Position numbers and translations under genes: made by a program | Assembly (NCBI GenBank): GCA_036513315.1 | Contig: DATBZF010000066.1 | Span: 1 to 64,000 of the forward strand | Direction: 5' to 3' | Source: Roseiarcus sp036513315 | GTDB lineage: Bacteria > Pseudomonadota > Alphaproteobacteria > Rhizobiales > Beijerinckiaceae | Length of the DNA stretch: 64,000 bases | The notes under the pieces: model-generated | Databases searched by the model: none | Seen by the model: only the letters and a program-made list of their open reading frames with translations | What the model was told of the DNA's origin: nothing | Shown: positions 8,341 to 19,638 of the stretch, piece by piece | Numbering within the stretch: the first letter of the stretch is position 1 | How the letters are laid out: each line of letters begins with the position of its first letter

Positions 8341-8988
8341 CTATCGATCGAACACGGCCGTCAACGTCGGCGCGAGATCGAAGCGGCCGCGTTTGAGATC
8401 GTGGCCGGCGCCTTCGATGATAAGCAAACGCGACTGGGCGGGAATCGACGATAGCGCTGTCCGCAGTTCCACGGGCGAACCAAACGGATCGGTCGTCCCA
8501 CTGACAAACACGCTGCGGGTTCGAATTTCTGCAAAATGCGCAGTCCGAAGCTGTGCCGGCTTGTTGGGAGGATGCAACGGATAGGCAAGCAAAAGAAGCG
8601 TAGCGGCTATTTCAGGTTCTTCGGCCGCGAGCATGCTGGCCTGGCGCCCCCCGTAGGAATGGCCCCCCAGATATAGCGCGCCGGATATCATCGGTCGAAG
8701 CGCTCCCAGCGCTTTTCGCAAGCTCTCGCGATCGCCCGCGCCAGCGGATGGAAAGGGCGGACCTTTCGGGCGCTGCTGCCTGAAGGCCAGATCGCAGCGA
8801 AGAACAAACAGCCCTGCGGCGCTGAATGCGTTGGCGACCGAAACCAGAAGCGGACCGCTACAATCGCTTCCGGCGCCATGCGTCAAAACCATTCCCGAGC
8901 CGTTCGCCGCTGTCGGGCGATGTAGGAATCCGCGAACTCCTTCCCGCTCGATTGGCTCGACTTCGCCGAGATCTGTCGATTTAGACAT
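8341..8988 (-). CDS. alpha/beta hydrolase, KANL3/Tex30-like
   Basis: A 215-residue soluble alpha/beta hydrolase. It has an oxyanion-side motif LTHGAGSD, the nucleophile elbow GHSYGG, an acid-side GTTDPFG and a terminal GAGHDL histidine. This matches the short KANL3/Tex30 or dienelactone-hydrolase-like group. The ATG has a good ribosome binding site (ggagaacgttc) and begins 17 bases after the ligD stop, so co-translation with LigD is likely. Its position between ligD and ku suggests a tie to end joining, but no such role is known. The substrate is unknown. Confidence 0.85.
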   Translation of the reverse strand: MSKSTDLGEVEPIEREGVRGFLHRPTAANGSGMVLTHGAGSDCSGPLLVSVANAFSAAGLFVLRCDLAFRQQRPKGPPFPSAGAGDRESLRKALGALRPMISGALYLGGHSYGGRQASMLAAEEPEIAATLLLLAYPLHPPNKPAQLRTAHFAEIRTRSVFVSGTTDPFGSPVELRTALSSIPAQSRLLIIEGAGHDLKRGRFDLAPTLTAVFDR

Positions 8989-9005
8989 GAACGTTCTCCA
9001 CTGCG

Positions 9006-11537
9006 CTATTTGGGCTTTCTCGCTTTTGTCGGCGCTGTCAGGCGTTGCTTGATCGTGAAGAAATCCACCCAGGGATCGCGCTGCAAATGCGCGAGTCTGC
9101 GCCCTAGATTGTCAACCCGAAAATGATCCGACTTTACCGCATCGCTCAGCTCTTCCCAAGCAAGCGGCGTCGAAACCGTGGCCCCAGCTCGCGCCCTTGT
9201 CGAATATGCGGAGATGGCGGTGCTGCCGCGACCATTGCGCAAATAGTCGACAAAGATTTTGCCCCTTCGTGCGCTTTTTGTCATATGGGCCACAAAGCGT
9301 CCGGGGCTGTCGGCCGCCATGGCTTCAGCAAGGGACTTGCAGATCATTTTGGCTGGTTCCCACTCTATCGTCGGAACGAGCGGCGCTACGACGTGCAGGC
9401 CTTTCCCGCCCGTCGTCTTCACGAAACCTTCTAGTTTCAGCATGCTCCGCAGGCGTTCGCGGACCTCCAAGGCGCCATCGATCACCTCGCTCCACGATAC
9501 GCCATCGCCGGGGTCCAAATCGAAAATCAGCCTGTTGGGACGTTCCACGTCGGCCAGCGTCGAACCCCATGGATGAATTTCAAGAACGTTAGCCTGAACC
9601 AGTGAGAGCAATCCGCTAATGTCCTCAATGACGAGCGCCGGTTCGTCTTTGCCAACGTCGATCCGCCGTACCGTCTCAGCTAGGCCGGCCCATTCGTGCT
9701 TGGCGTAGAAACAAGCCTCCTCGATCCCATTGGGGCAGCGAACCAGACTCAGCGGTCTTCCGATCAGATGCGGCATGATCCAGTCAGCGAGCTCTGCGTA
9801 GAAATCCGCCAGTCCCTGTTTGGTGACGCCATCGGCCGGCCATAGCAATCTGTCCGGGCTGGTCAGCGCTACCGCAGACGAAGAGTCGGCAATCGGCGCA
9901 GCAGAGTCGTCCTCTCGCGTGACGTCCGTCGGCTCGCGATCCTGGCGAAGGCCTCGGAAGACAGAATGCCGCAGCAAGCCGTCGTTTGACCACCCTCGAT
10001 ATTCGACTTCGACCACCAGCTTTGGCGCGACCCATCGCACATTCCTGGCCGCATCGAGGGATACGTTGTTGGCGAAATTGAGATTGTCGATTCTATCGCC
10101 GCTCAGCGTTGCAAAAAGCGAAGCGGCGACGTCTTGGCTAAAGCCGGTCCCGACCCGGCCGGCATGCAAGAGCTTGCCGTCTTCATAGAAGCCGAGAATG
10201 AGCGACCCAATAAACCCACGTGAGGTTGAAGAGGGTACATAACCCACGACAACGAACTCCTGTCGCAGCACGCACTTCATCTTCAGCCATTCTTTGACCC
10301 GCCCTGATCGATAAACGGCGTCTCGCCGTTTCGAGACGATGCCCTCAAGCCCCAGCCGTCCCGCCTGTTCAAAAAGAAGGGCGCCATCGACCTCAAAATG
10401 TTCGCTGAGGATTAGCTTATCCGTCGGGGCGTCACTTAGAACTTCGGCAAGCAACCGTTTGCGATCGGCCAACGATGCGCCCCTCAAGTCGGCGCCGTTC
10501 AGATAAAGCAGATCAAAAACATAATAGCGAAACCGGTCCTGGAGCCCGGTCTTGAGATCATTCACAAGCTCGTTGAAGCTCGAAACTCCAGAAGCGTTTT
10601 CAACGACAATCTCGCCATCGAGCGTCGCGGAACCAAGACGCAATCTGCGAACGGCCTCGGCAATGCTCCGAAAACGGGCCGTCCAGTCCAGCCCGGTGCG
10701 GGTCAGGAGCCGAATCTCGTCAGCGTCGATCCTGGATTGGATACGATAACCGTCGAACTTAACCTCGTGCCACCACTGATCGCCGCGCGGCGGATGTTCG
10801 ACGGTAGACGCCAGACTCGGATCGACAAATAATTGAAGGAGACCTTTGCGGGCGCCCTTTATCTTGCCGAGATTGGGTGCGGGTCGCGTCGCCGCAACAC
10901 GCGCCCTGCTTTGATGATCGACTCGAATTGCGTCCGCGCCGTCGAGATCGCTATTGGTGCGTCCAGTGAGAACAGAAGTATCCTCTAGCGACAGCATGTC
11001 CAATTCCGCGGGCGCGCGAGCGAACTCATCATCAGCCTTGATGAGCAGCCATTGTTCCTTCTTTTCTTTCGGCCGAGGCTTCATTCGAACGAGATGCCAT
11101 CGTCCTTTTAGTCGCTGCCCATCGAGCGCGAACTCAAGATGGCCTTTCGTCAGCGATTTATGGGGATCGTGGATCGGCGCCCATGTACCACGATCCCAAA
11201 CGATCATCGTGCCGCCGCCGTATTCGCCCTTGGGGATCGCGCCCTCGAAATCGAGATATTTTAGCGGATGATCCTCGGTTCGAACGGCCAGGCGCTTGTC
11301 GGTTGGCAGGTTGCTTGGGCCATTCGGGCAGGCCCAACTCAAGAGCACCCCATCGAGTTCGAGCCGTAGGTCGAAATGAAGCCGGCGCGCATCGTGCTTT
11401 TGAACAACAAATCGCCGATTGTCGCCCTTTCCGATCTCGGGACGAGGCTCGCTCGTTCTGCCAAAGTCGCGCTTCGCGTCATAGATTTTGAGACGGCCGG
11501 TGGATCTCTTCGATTTCGGAGCTACAGTTTTTTTCAT
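9006..11537 (-). CDS. ligD: multifunctional ATP-dependent DNA ligase LigD
   Basis: An 843-residue three-domain LigD in the order phosphoesterase, ligase, polymerase. The N-terminal 3'-phosphoesterase keeps its metal/phosphate residues (H48, H54, D56, H90). The ligase domain has the nucleotidyl lysine in HEVKFDGYR (K260) and the downstream GLEGIVSKR motif, followed by an OB fold. The C-terminal primase-like polymerase (about 560-840) carries FDLDPG with two metal aspartates (673, 675). It acts with Ku to process, fill and seal DNA breaks. No strong ribosome binding site is visible at the chosen ATG. Confidence 0.96.
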   Translation of the reverse strand: MKKTVAPKSKRSTGRLKIYDAKRDFGRTSEPRPEIGKGDNRRFVVQKHDARRLHFDLRLELDGVLLSWACPNGPSNLPTDKRLAVRTEDHPLKYLDFEGAIPKGEYGGGTMIVWDRGTWAPIHDPHKSLTKGHLEFALDGQRLKGRWHLVRMKPRPKEKKEQWLLIKADDEFARAPAELDMLSLEDTSVLTGRTNSDLDGADAIRVDHQSRARVAATRPAPNLGKIKGARKGLLQLFVDPSLASTVEHPPRGDQWWHEVKFDGYRIQSRIDADEIRLLTRTGLDWTARFRSIAEAVRRLRLGSATLDGEIVVENASGVSSFNELVNDLKTGLQDRFRYYVFDLLYLNGADLRGASLADRKRLLAEVLSDAPTDKLILSEHFEVDGALLFEQAGRLGLEGIVSKRRDAVYRSGRVKEWLKMKCVLRQEFVVVGYVPSSTSRGFIGSLILGFYEDGKLLHAGRVGTGFSQDVAASLFATLSGDRIDNLNFANNVSLDAARNVRWVAPKLVVEVEYRGWSNDGLLRHSVFRGLRQDREPTDVTREDDSAAPIADSSSAVALTSPDRLLWPADGVTKQGLADFYAELADWIMPHLIGRPLSLVRCPNGIEEACFYAKHEWAGLAETVRRIDVGKDEPALVIEDISGLLSLVQANVLEIHPWGSTLADVERPNRLIFDLDPGDGVSWSEVIDGALEVRERLRSMLKLEGFVKTTGGKGLHVVAPLVPTIEWEPAKMICKSLAEAMAADSPGRFVAHMTKSARRGKIFVDYLRNGRGSTAISAYSTRARAGATVSTPLAWEELSDAVKSDHFRVDNLGRRLAHLQRDPWVDFFTIKQRLTAPTKARKPK

Positions 11538-11805
11538 CGAGTCATGCCCAAGCGCCCTGGTCGCTCACAATCGTCTCGGAATTCAATTCAAGGAGATCGA
11601 GCACGCGTCAACCGCAGATGGCGGCAGGGGACGCTGACAGTCAACGGCGAGGCGCTGTTCACCCATCGGACGTTCCCTTGCCCGGAGGCCTTCGCGATCG
11701 GACCCCGCGGTTCCATAACGATCCTGCTGCGAACCGTAGAATTTTGCTCGAATTCGGGCGCGCTCCTACGCAACAACACTCTCGCTAGCTTGCATGCTGT
11801 CTCGC

Positions 11806-13646
<1,841 letters not shown>

Positions 13647-13650
<4 letters not shown>

Positions 13651-14531
13651 GTCTCATTCCTGAGCTTGGGGTCGACCGCGTCGCGAAGCCCGTCGCCGAG
13701 GAGGTTCAGCGCAAACACCACAATCAGGATCGCGATGCCTGGCGCTATGGCGAGCCAGGCCGAATCGAGAATGTTCTCAAACCCTTCGCGGATCATACCG
13801 CCCCAGGTCGGCGTCGGGGGCTTGAGGCCCAGTCCAATGAAGGCGAGGGAGGCCTCGGTGCGGATCGCGTTCGCCAGCCAGAGTGTCGCCATCACCAGGA
13901 TTTCGGGGAAGATGTTCGGCAGGATGTGGCGCGTAAGAATGCGCATGTCGGAAAAGCCGAGCGCGCGGCCGGCCTCGATGAAGTCGCGCCCTTTCATCGC
14001 GATGGTGGGCGCTCGCGCGATGCGGGCGAAAGTCGGTATCGACGTCAGCGCGATGGCCGCGATAATGTTCGGCATGGACGGGCCGAGCATCGCCACGATA
14101 ATCAGCCCGAGGATGAGCGAGGGGAAGGCGAGCAGCATATCCATCGCCTGCATGGCGACGGCATCGAAACGACCGCCGCGCCAGCCGGCCAGCATGCCGA
14201 TCGCCGTGCCGAACGCCATAGCGATGAGCGTCGCGCCGACGCCGATGATGAGCGAGACGCGGGCGCCGTAGAGCAGCCGAGAGAGCGTGTCACGGCCGAA
14301 ATAGTCCGTGCCGAGAAGATGATCGGCCGTGGGCGGCTTCAATCGATCGAGGATGTTTTGCTCCAGAGGATCGTGGGGCGCGAGCAGCGGCGCGAAGACG
14401 GCTGCGAGTACGACCAGGACAACAATCGCCAGACCGATCCATGACGACTTGTTCGCGTTGAAGGCGCGCAGCAGCGCCGCGAGGCCGGTGGGCGGCCGCG
14501 GCGGCGTGGGGATCAAGACAATCTCAGTCAT
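13647..14531 (-). CDS. ABC transporter permease, DppC type
   Basis: A 294-residue inner-membrane permease of the dipeptide/oligopeptide family with an N-terminal span (SWIGLAIVVLVVLAAVFAPLLAP) and about five further spans. It has the N-terminal DppC feature HDPLEQNILDRLKPP, the DYFGRDTLSRLLYGAR segment and the ATPase-contacting EAGRALGFSDMRI loop. It overlaps both neighbours by four bases, consistent with translational coupling. It pairs with the DppB-type subunit encoded upstream. Confidence 0.93.
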
Positions 14532-15466
14532 GCCAGCTTCACCCTGGGATCGACGAAGCCGTAGGCGAGGTCGGACAGAAGGTTCACCACGACCACGGCG
14601 AGGGTGTAGATCACCATCATCCCCTCGAGCATGGTGTAGTCCCGCTGGTTCAGGGCGCCGACGATCAGTTTTCCGAGGCCAGGCCGGCTGAACACGATCT
14701 CAGTCAGCACCGAATTGCCGATCAGGGTCGACAGATAGAGCCCGGCCACAGTGATGATCGGGATTAGGGCGTTGCGTAACGCGTGGCGCCACACGACAAT
14801 CCGCTGCGGCACGCCCTTGGCGCGCGCGGTGCGCACATAATCCTCCGACAGCACTTCAAGCATGGCCGAGCGCGTCACGCGCGTGATGTAAGCGGCGCTA
14901 TTGAGGCCGAGGCTGACCGCCGGCAGGGTGATCGACTGCGTCCACGCCTGGACGCTGCCTTTGTGCGCCGAAATCACCGGAAACCAGCGCAGCTCGATGG
15001 CGAACAGGAACAGCAGGATGATGGCCGAGACGAAGGCTGGAAAAGAGAGCCCGGCAAGCGAGGCTATCCGCACGATATAGTCGACCAAACGGTTGCGTCG
15101 CACGGCCGCCCAGACGCCCAGAGGCACGCCGATCGCGATGCCCATCGCCAGCGAGACAAGCGTCAGTTCGATGGTCCAGGGCAGTACATTGAGGACCTCG
15201 GCGAGCACCGGCCGTCCGGTTACCATCGATATGCCCCAGTCACCGCGCAGCGCGTTACTGAGAAAGCTCGCATATTGCAGCGCGATCGGCTGATCGAGGC
15301 CGAGCCTGATATGCATCGCCTCGATCGCCTCGCGCGACGCCTGGTCGCCGAGGATAATTTGCGCCGGGTCGCCTGGCAGGATGCGCACGATCACGAAGAC
15401 GAGCGTCAGCACCGCGAACAGCGTCACGAAAGCAAAAGCGATGCGGCGAATAAGGAAGGCGGTCAT
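14528..15466 (-). CDS. ABC transporter permease, DppB type
   Basis: A 312-residue permease with the DppB hallmarks: N-terminal span, VRILPGDPAQIILGDQAS, and the DYVRTARAKGVPQRIVVWRHALRNALIP coupling loop. It ends in the GYGFVDPR-like motif (YGFVDPRVKLA). It forms the channel with the DppC-type subunit. It starts 38 bp after the binding-protein gene and overlaps the next permease by four bases. Confidence 0.94.
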   Translation of the reverse strand: MTAFLIRRIAFAFVTLFAVLTLVFVIVRILPGDPAQIILGDQASREAIEAMHIRLGLDQPIALQYASFLSNALRGDWGISMVTGRPVLAEVLNVLPWTIELTLVSLAMGIAIGVPLGVWAAVRRNRLVDYIVRIASLAGLSFPAFVSAIILLFLFAIELRWFPVISAHKGSVQAWTQSITLPAVSLGLNSAAYITRVTRSAMLEVLSEDYVRTARAKGVPQRIVVWRHALRNALIPIITVAGLYLSTLIGNSVLTEIVFSRPGLGKLIVGALNQRDYTMLEGMMVIYTLAVVVVNLLSDLAYGFVDPRVKLA

Positions 15467-15504
15467 GGTCGATCATTCAGCCTTGCCGCCGGCGAAGGCG
15501 CCGC

Positions 15505-17052
15505 TCAATTCAGGAAATGCGTCTTCTCCGTGACCGGCGGCGCGAGATTGAGCGAGCCTTTCAGGTCGTAACCAAGATCGAGATTATCCTTCCAGGCCCA
15601 AAGCTGGAGCTGTTCGTAGACGGGTATGCCGCAGACGGCCTTGATGATCTTCTCCTGCGCCGTCTTCCAGAGCTCCTTCTGCTTGACGGGGTCGGGTTCG
15701 ACGCGGGCGGCGCGAATCTCGTCGTCCGCGACGTTGCAGTGCGAGAAGTTCGTCACCGCTTTAGGCGTGCCGACGATCGAAGCGGAATCGTAGAATTGCG
15801 TGAGATAGACGTCGGCGACCGGGAAGCGCGCCGCCTGGTAATGCACAAGCGGCGACAGATCCTTGCGGATCTGCGCATGATAGGTCGCGTGCTCGACGAG
15901 CTGAATATCCAGATTGACACCGACTTTCTTCAACTGCGCCTGGATCGCTTCGATGAACGTCTCCATGCCGGTCAGCGTCGTGTGGACGGTCTTGACGGTG
16001 ATGCCGTCGGGATAACCGGCCTCGGTCAGGAGCGCCTTCGTCTTGGCGGGGTCGTACGGAAAAAGCGGCGCATGCTCGTCCGTGCCGAGATAGCCTGATG
16101 GCACAACCGAAACCGCCTCGCGCGACGAGCCGGCGCCCTTGAAGCCGACGATCGACTTTCGATCGATAGCGTAAGCGATCGCCTCGCGCACGCGAATGTC
16201 GTCGAGCGGCTTTACCGTAATATTGAGGAACAGGGTCGACAATTCGCCGGGCTCCATGGCCAGCACTTTGACTCCCTCCAATTGCTTGGTGCGATCGACC
16301 CAGGATTGGTCCTGCTTGCCGTAGATCATGTCGAGTTCGCCCGACTGAAAGGCGAGGTCGCGGCTCGAGTCGGAGGGGATATAGCGATACATGATCTCGT
16401 CGAGCATCGGCGCGCCGCGGAAATACTGCTTGTTCGCGGTCAGGCGCACATATTGCTGCGGCTGATATTCTGCAAACATGAAGGGGCCCGTGCCGATCGG
16501 CTTCTTCGAGAAGCCGTCGCCCATCTCCTCGGCGGCCTTCTTGCAAACCATATTGCCGCCATTGATGTTGGCGACATAACCGAGGAAGCCCGCGACAGGG
16601 TTTTTCAGCGTGATCTTCAGCGTGTATTTATCGAGCGGATCAGCGCTTGCGATGCTGGAGAAGTCGTTCGAATAGGACGAGGTGTTCTTGTTCGCCGCGC
16701 GCTTGATCGAATAGGCTGCGTCCTCGGCGGTGAACTCGCCATAGCCCCAATGGCACTGCACGCCCTGGCGGATGTGGAAAGTCCATTCCGTGCCGGTGGG
16801 ATTGGACGTCCAGCTCTCGGCGAGGTCGGGCTCAATCGTGTCGGGGCTGATCTGGCCGGGCTTGATGCGCACCAGGCCATTGAAGATATATTGCAGGAGG
16901 CCCTTGTCCGGCGTTGTCGAGGCGACATGGGGATCAAGCTTGCCGGCGTCTGCCGAACCCATGCCGATGACGAGCGTCTTTTTCTGCGCTTGCGCCCCGC
17001 CGGCGGCCAGGAGCGCCGCGACGACGAGCGTTGCCCCAAAAATTTTCATCAT
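15505..17052 (-). CDS. peptide/amine ABC transporter substrate-binding protein
   Basis: A 515-residue SBP_bac_5 (DppA/OppA family) periplasmic binding protein. A signal peptide of about 22 residues ends in GGAQAQ. The family core follows: PDKGLLQYIFNGLVRI, DLAESWTSNPTGTEWTFHIRQGVQ, and YAIDRKSIV in the C-terminal half. Two adjacent ATGs (17052, 17049) follow aagggg; either may be used. Upstream in-frame codons lack signal-peptide character. It is the first gene of the ABC operon and divergent from the FAD oxidase at 17242. Uptake of a peptide, opine or amino compound for that oxidase is inferred from the pairing. Confidence 0.93.
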   Translation of the reverse strand: MMKIFGATLVVAALLAAGGAQAQKKTLVIGMGSADAGKLDPHVASTTPDKGLLQYIFNGLVRIKPGQISPDTIEPDLAESWTSNPTGTEWTFHIRQGVQCHWGYGEFTAEDAAYSIKRAANKNTSSYSNDFSSIASADPLDKYTLKITLKNPVAGFLGYVANINGGNMVCKKAAEEMGDGFSKKPIGTGPFMFAEYQPQQYVRLTANKQYFRGAPMLDEIMYRYIPSDSSRDLAFQSGELDMIYGKQDQSWVDRTKQLEGVKVLAMEPGELSTLFLNITVKPLDDIRVREAIAYAIDRKSIVGFKGAGSSREAVSVVPSGYLGTDEHAPLFPYDPAKTKALLTEAGYPDGITVKTVHTTLTGMETFIEAIQAQLKKVGVNLDIQLVEHATYHAQIRKDLSPLVHYQAARFPVADVYLTQFYDSASIVGTPKAVTNFSHCNVADDEIRAARVEPDPVKQKELWKTAQEKIIKAVCGIPVYEQLQLWAWKDNLDLGYDLKGSLNLAPPVTEKTHFLN

Positions 17053-17241
17053 TGGCTCATCCCCTTCACCGCTGCAGCGATTATGGCCGCAATTGGCACA
17101 GGGGCGCAAGACAAGTAGATGCCCTCGACAAGCTCCCCTATCCATTCGTAATAGTCGGGATTGCGATATGTGTCGGATAGCCGATTTTGCGCCTCGGAGA
17201 TCCCGTTAGAGCTTGCGCCTGTGTGCTGGAGTTGCATGATC

Positions 17242-18606
17242 ATGATCTCTTCGGTTCACCCAGCATTTTTGGCGACCGACCTCCCTGCCCGCGCTGATGT
17301 GGTCGTCGTCGGCGGGGGGATCGTCGGCGTGAGCGCCGCCCTTCACCTCGCTAAGAAAGGGATCTCGGTCGCTCTATGCGAAAAGGGACGCATCGCCGGC
17401 GAGCAGTCGAGTCGGAATTGGGGTTGGTGTCGAACGATGGGCCGGGACCCCGCCGAAATCCCGCTCAGCATTGAGAGCCTCCGCATGTGGGCGGCCATGA
17501 ACCTGGAGGTCGGCGCCGAGACAGGCTTCCGGAACAGCGGCATCGTCTATCTTTGCGAAACCCAAAAGGATCTTGACGAGCGCGAGGCCTGGCTCGCGCA
17601 TGCCCGATCCTATCAGGTTAACTCCCGCTTGCTTGGCCCCGCCGAGGTGGACCGCGCTCTGCCCGGTTCCGCCCGCCGCTGGATGGGGGCGCTGTTTACG
17701 CCCACCGACGGGCGCGCGGAGCCGCAATTGGCGGTCCCTGCGATGGCGGAGGCGGCGCGCCGGATGGGCGCGACGGTCATGGCGTCCTGCGCGGTGCGGG
17801 GGCTCGAAACCGCCGCTGGCGCGGTGAGTGCAGTGATAACGGAAAAAGGCCGAATCTCCTGCAGCTCTGTCATTCTTGCAGGCGGCGCCTGGTCGCGGCT
17901 CTTCTGCGGCAATGTCGGCCTCGATTTTCCCCAGCTTAAAGTCCTAGGCTCGGTCATGCGCACTGCACCCCTCGACGGAGCGCCGGACTATGCTGTCGGC
18001 GCATCAAATTTTGCCTTTCGCAAGCGACTCGATGGCGGCTACACCGTGGCTCAGCGCGGCGCCAATATCACCCCGATCGTGCCGGACAGTTTTCGACTCT
18101 TCTTCGACTTCCTTCCCTCGCTCACGAAGCAATGGCGGGAACTTCGCCTGCGGATCGGGCGCCGCTTCATCGAGGAGTGGAATATTCCTCGGACCTGGCC
18201 GCTCGATGGTCCCTCGCCGTTTGAATCCGTCCGCGTCCTCGATCCTCAGCCGGTGGAGACGATCCTCGCGGAAGCCAGGTCAAATCTGACGATGAGCTTT
18301 CCGGCCTTCAAAGATATGACAATCGCTGGACGCTGGGCGGGACTGATCGACGTGACGCCGGACGCCGTGCCGGTGATCTCGCCCGTTCAAGCTCTGCCGG
18401 GCTTTTTTCTGGCGAGTGGATTTTCCGGTCATGGCTTCGGAATTGGGCCCGCATCGGGCCGCCTCATCGCCGATCTCGTCGCCGGCGACCGCCCGATCGT
18501 GGATCCGGCGCCCTTCCGTTTCGAACGACTGGCGAGAGCTTCGAGGCGAGACCCGCTACGCGCCCCGCCGGTTGAAGCAGTATCGCGCCAAGTCCACCAA
18601 GCTTGA
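17242..18606 (+). CDS. FAD-dependent amine/D-amino-acid oxidoreductase (DadA-like)
   Basis: A 454-residue DAO-family flavoprotein. The N-terminal Rossmann motif VVVVGGGIVGVSAALHLA binds FAD. The substrate-side segment SSRNWGWCRTMGRDPAEIPL and the C-terminal SGFSGHGFGIGPASGR are typical of DadA-like dehydrogenases and glycine/D-amino-acid oxidases. The start at 17242 is chosen for the 10-base spacing to GGAG at 17228; 17236 is an alternative. It is divergent from the binding-protein gene of a peptide-type ABC transporter, so oxidation of the imported substrate is the likely job. It resembles DadA-like genes found with amino-acid transporters in rhizobia; the substrate is not defined. Confidence 0.88.
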   Translation: MISSVHPAFLATDLPARADVVVVGGGIVGVSAALHLAKKGISVALCEKGRIAGEQSSRNWGWCRTMGRDPAEIPLSIESLRMWAAMNLEVGAETGFRNSGIVYLCETQKDLDEREAWLAHARSYQVNSRLLGPAEVDRALPGSARRWMGALFTPTDGRAEPQLAVPAMAEAARRMGATVMASCAVRGLETAAGAVSAVITEKGRISCSSVILAGGAWSRLFCGNVGLDFPQLKVLGSVMRTAPLDGAPDYAVGASNFAFRKRLDGGYTVAQRGANITPIVPDSFRLFFDFLPSLTKQWRELRLRIGRRFIEEWNIPRTWPLDGPSPFESVRVLDPQPVETILAEARSNLTMSFPAFKDMTIAGRWAGLIDVTPDAVPVISPVQALPGFFLASGFSGHGFGIGPASGRLIADLVAGDRPIVDPAPFRFERLARASRRDPLRAPPVEAVSRQVHQA

Positions 18607-18778
18607 AAGCTGGCGCCGTCCATCATTGCGCGAAGCGGCAAAAGGTTTCCGAAAGCGACGCAACATTACGGGCTGCGGTTGGCCTGGATAGACGCCAAAG
18701 CCCTCTACCGTTCGGTGCGGACATTCGTTGCATAAAACTCCTGATCCGAATCAGAAAATGCCACTGGGCGGCTAATGT

Positions 18779-19528
18779 CTAAAGTTTTGAACCTCCGTCC
18801 ACTCTGAGGGTTTCGCCGGAGATCCAGCGGGCGTCATCCGATGCAAGGAACGCGATCGCGGCTGCGATGTCCGCCGGTTCGGCCAAGCGCTTCAACGCCT
18901 GCATCGACAAGGTGGCGTCCCGACCCGCATCGGTCTTGGTGAAGCTTGACATATCCGTCTGCACTACACCCGGCGCTGCGGCGTTGACACGAATGCCCCG
19001 CCCGCCGAGCGCCGAGGCAAAGTGCTTCACCAACGTATCGACGGCCCCCTTGGTGGCGGCATAGGCCGACAGCGTGCCGACCGATGCATGTGCAGCCAGT
19101 GATGACAGCAGAATGACGCTGCTTCCGTCGCCGAGAATCGGCAAAAGCTGCTGGATAAGGAAGAACGGCGCCCTAACATTGACCGCGAACAGCGTATCGA
19201 AGTCTGCGATGGAGATTTCCTCGATGGCCGCCGCCTTGGCGACGCCGGCGTTGGCTACCAGAATGTCCAGCCGCTCGCCGACCATGCGGCGCACTTGCGC
19301 GGCGAGCCGATGCGGACCGTCAGCGGCAGAAAGATCGGCGCCGACCGCTTCGGCTTTCCCGCCGTGAGAACGGATTTCGCCGACGACCGCCTCGGCCTCG
19401 TTGGCCCCCCGTCCAAAATGGACAAGCACTTGTGCTCCTTGTTCCGCGAGCGCCAGAGCCGTTGCGCGCCCGATACCTCGCGACGCGCCGGTCACGAGGG
19501 CGGTTTTCCCCGAGAGCTTTGCGGCCAT
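18779..19528 (-). CDS. SDR family oxidoreductase (third of three)
   Basis: A 249-residue classical SDR with TGASRGIG near residue 15, a VANAGVAK segment in place of the usual NNAG, the YAATK active site and a C-terminal ISGETLRVDGG. It is FabG-like in overall pattern. It is the last of three tandem SDR genes reading leftwards, 110 bp after the second. NAD(P)-dependent oxidoreduction of a small alcohol or ketone is expected; the substrate is unknown. Confidence 0.9.
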   Translation of the reverse strand: MAAKLSGKTALVTGASRGIGRATALALAEQGAQVLVHFGRGANEAEAVVGEIRSHGGKAEAVGADLSAADGPHRLAAQVRRMVGERLDILVANAGVAKAAAIEEISIADFDTLFAVNVRAPFFLIQQLLPILGDGSSVILLSSLAAHASVGTLSAYAATKGAVDTLVKHFASALGGRGIRVNAAAPGVVQTDMSSFTKTDAGRDATLSMQALKRLAEPADIAAAIAFLASDDARWISGETLRVDGGSKL

Positions 19529-19638
19529 GCTGTTATCTCCAGTTCTGGAATGGGGATGAATCCGGTCGCAATCGGCCGTCGACAGCGTTGGGCGATTGCG
19601 CGCTGAGGTCGAGAAACATCGAAAATCGCATCGTTGGG

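Noticed and set aside
17049..17243. 64-residue minus-strand frame across the divergent promoter of the binding protein and the oxidase
   Set aside because: It fills the only promoter region for two divergent genes and overlaps both starts; it has no recognised family or good ribosome binding site.
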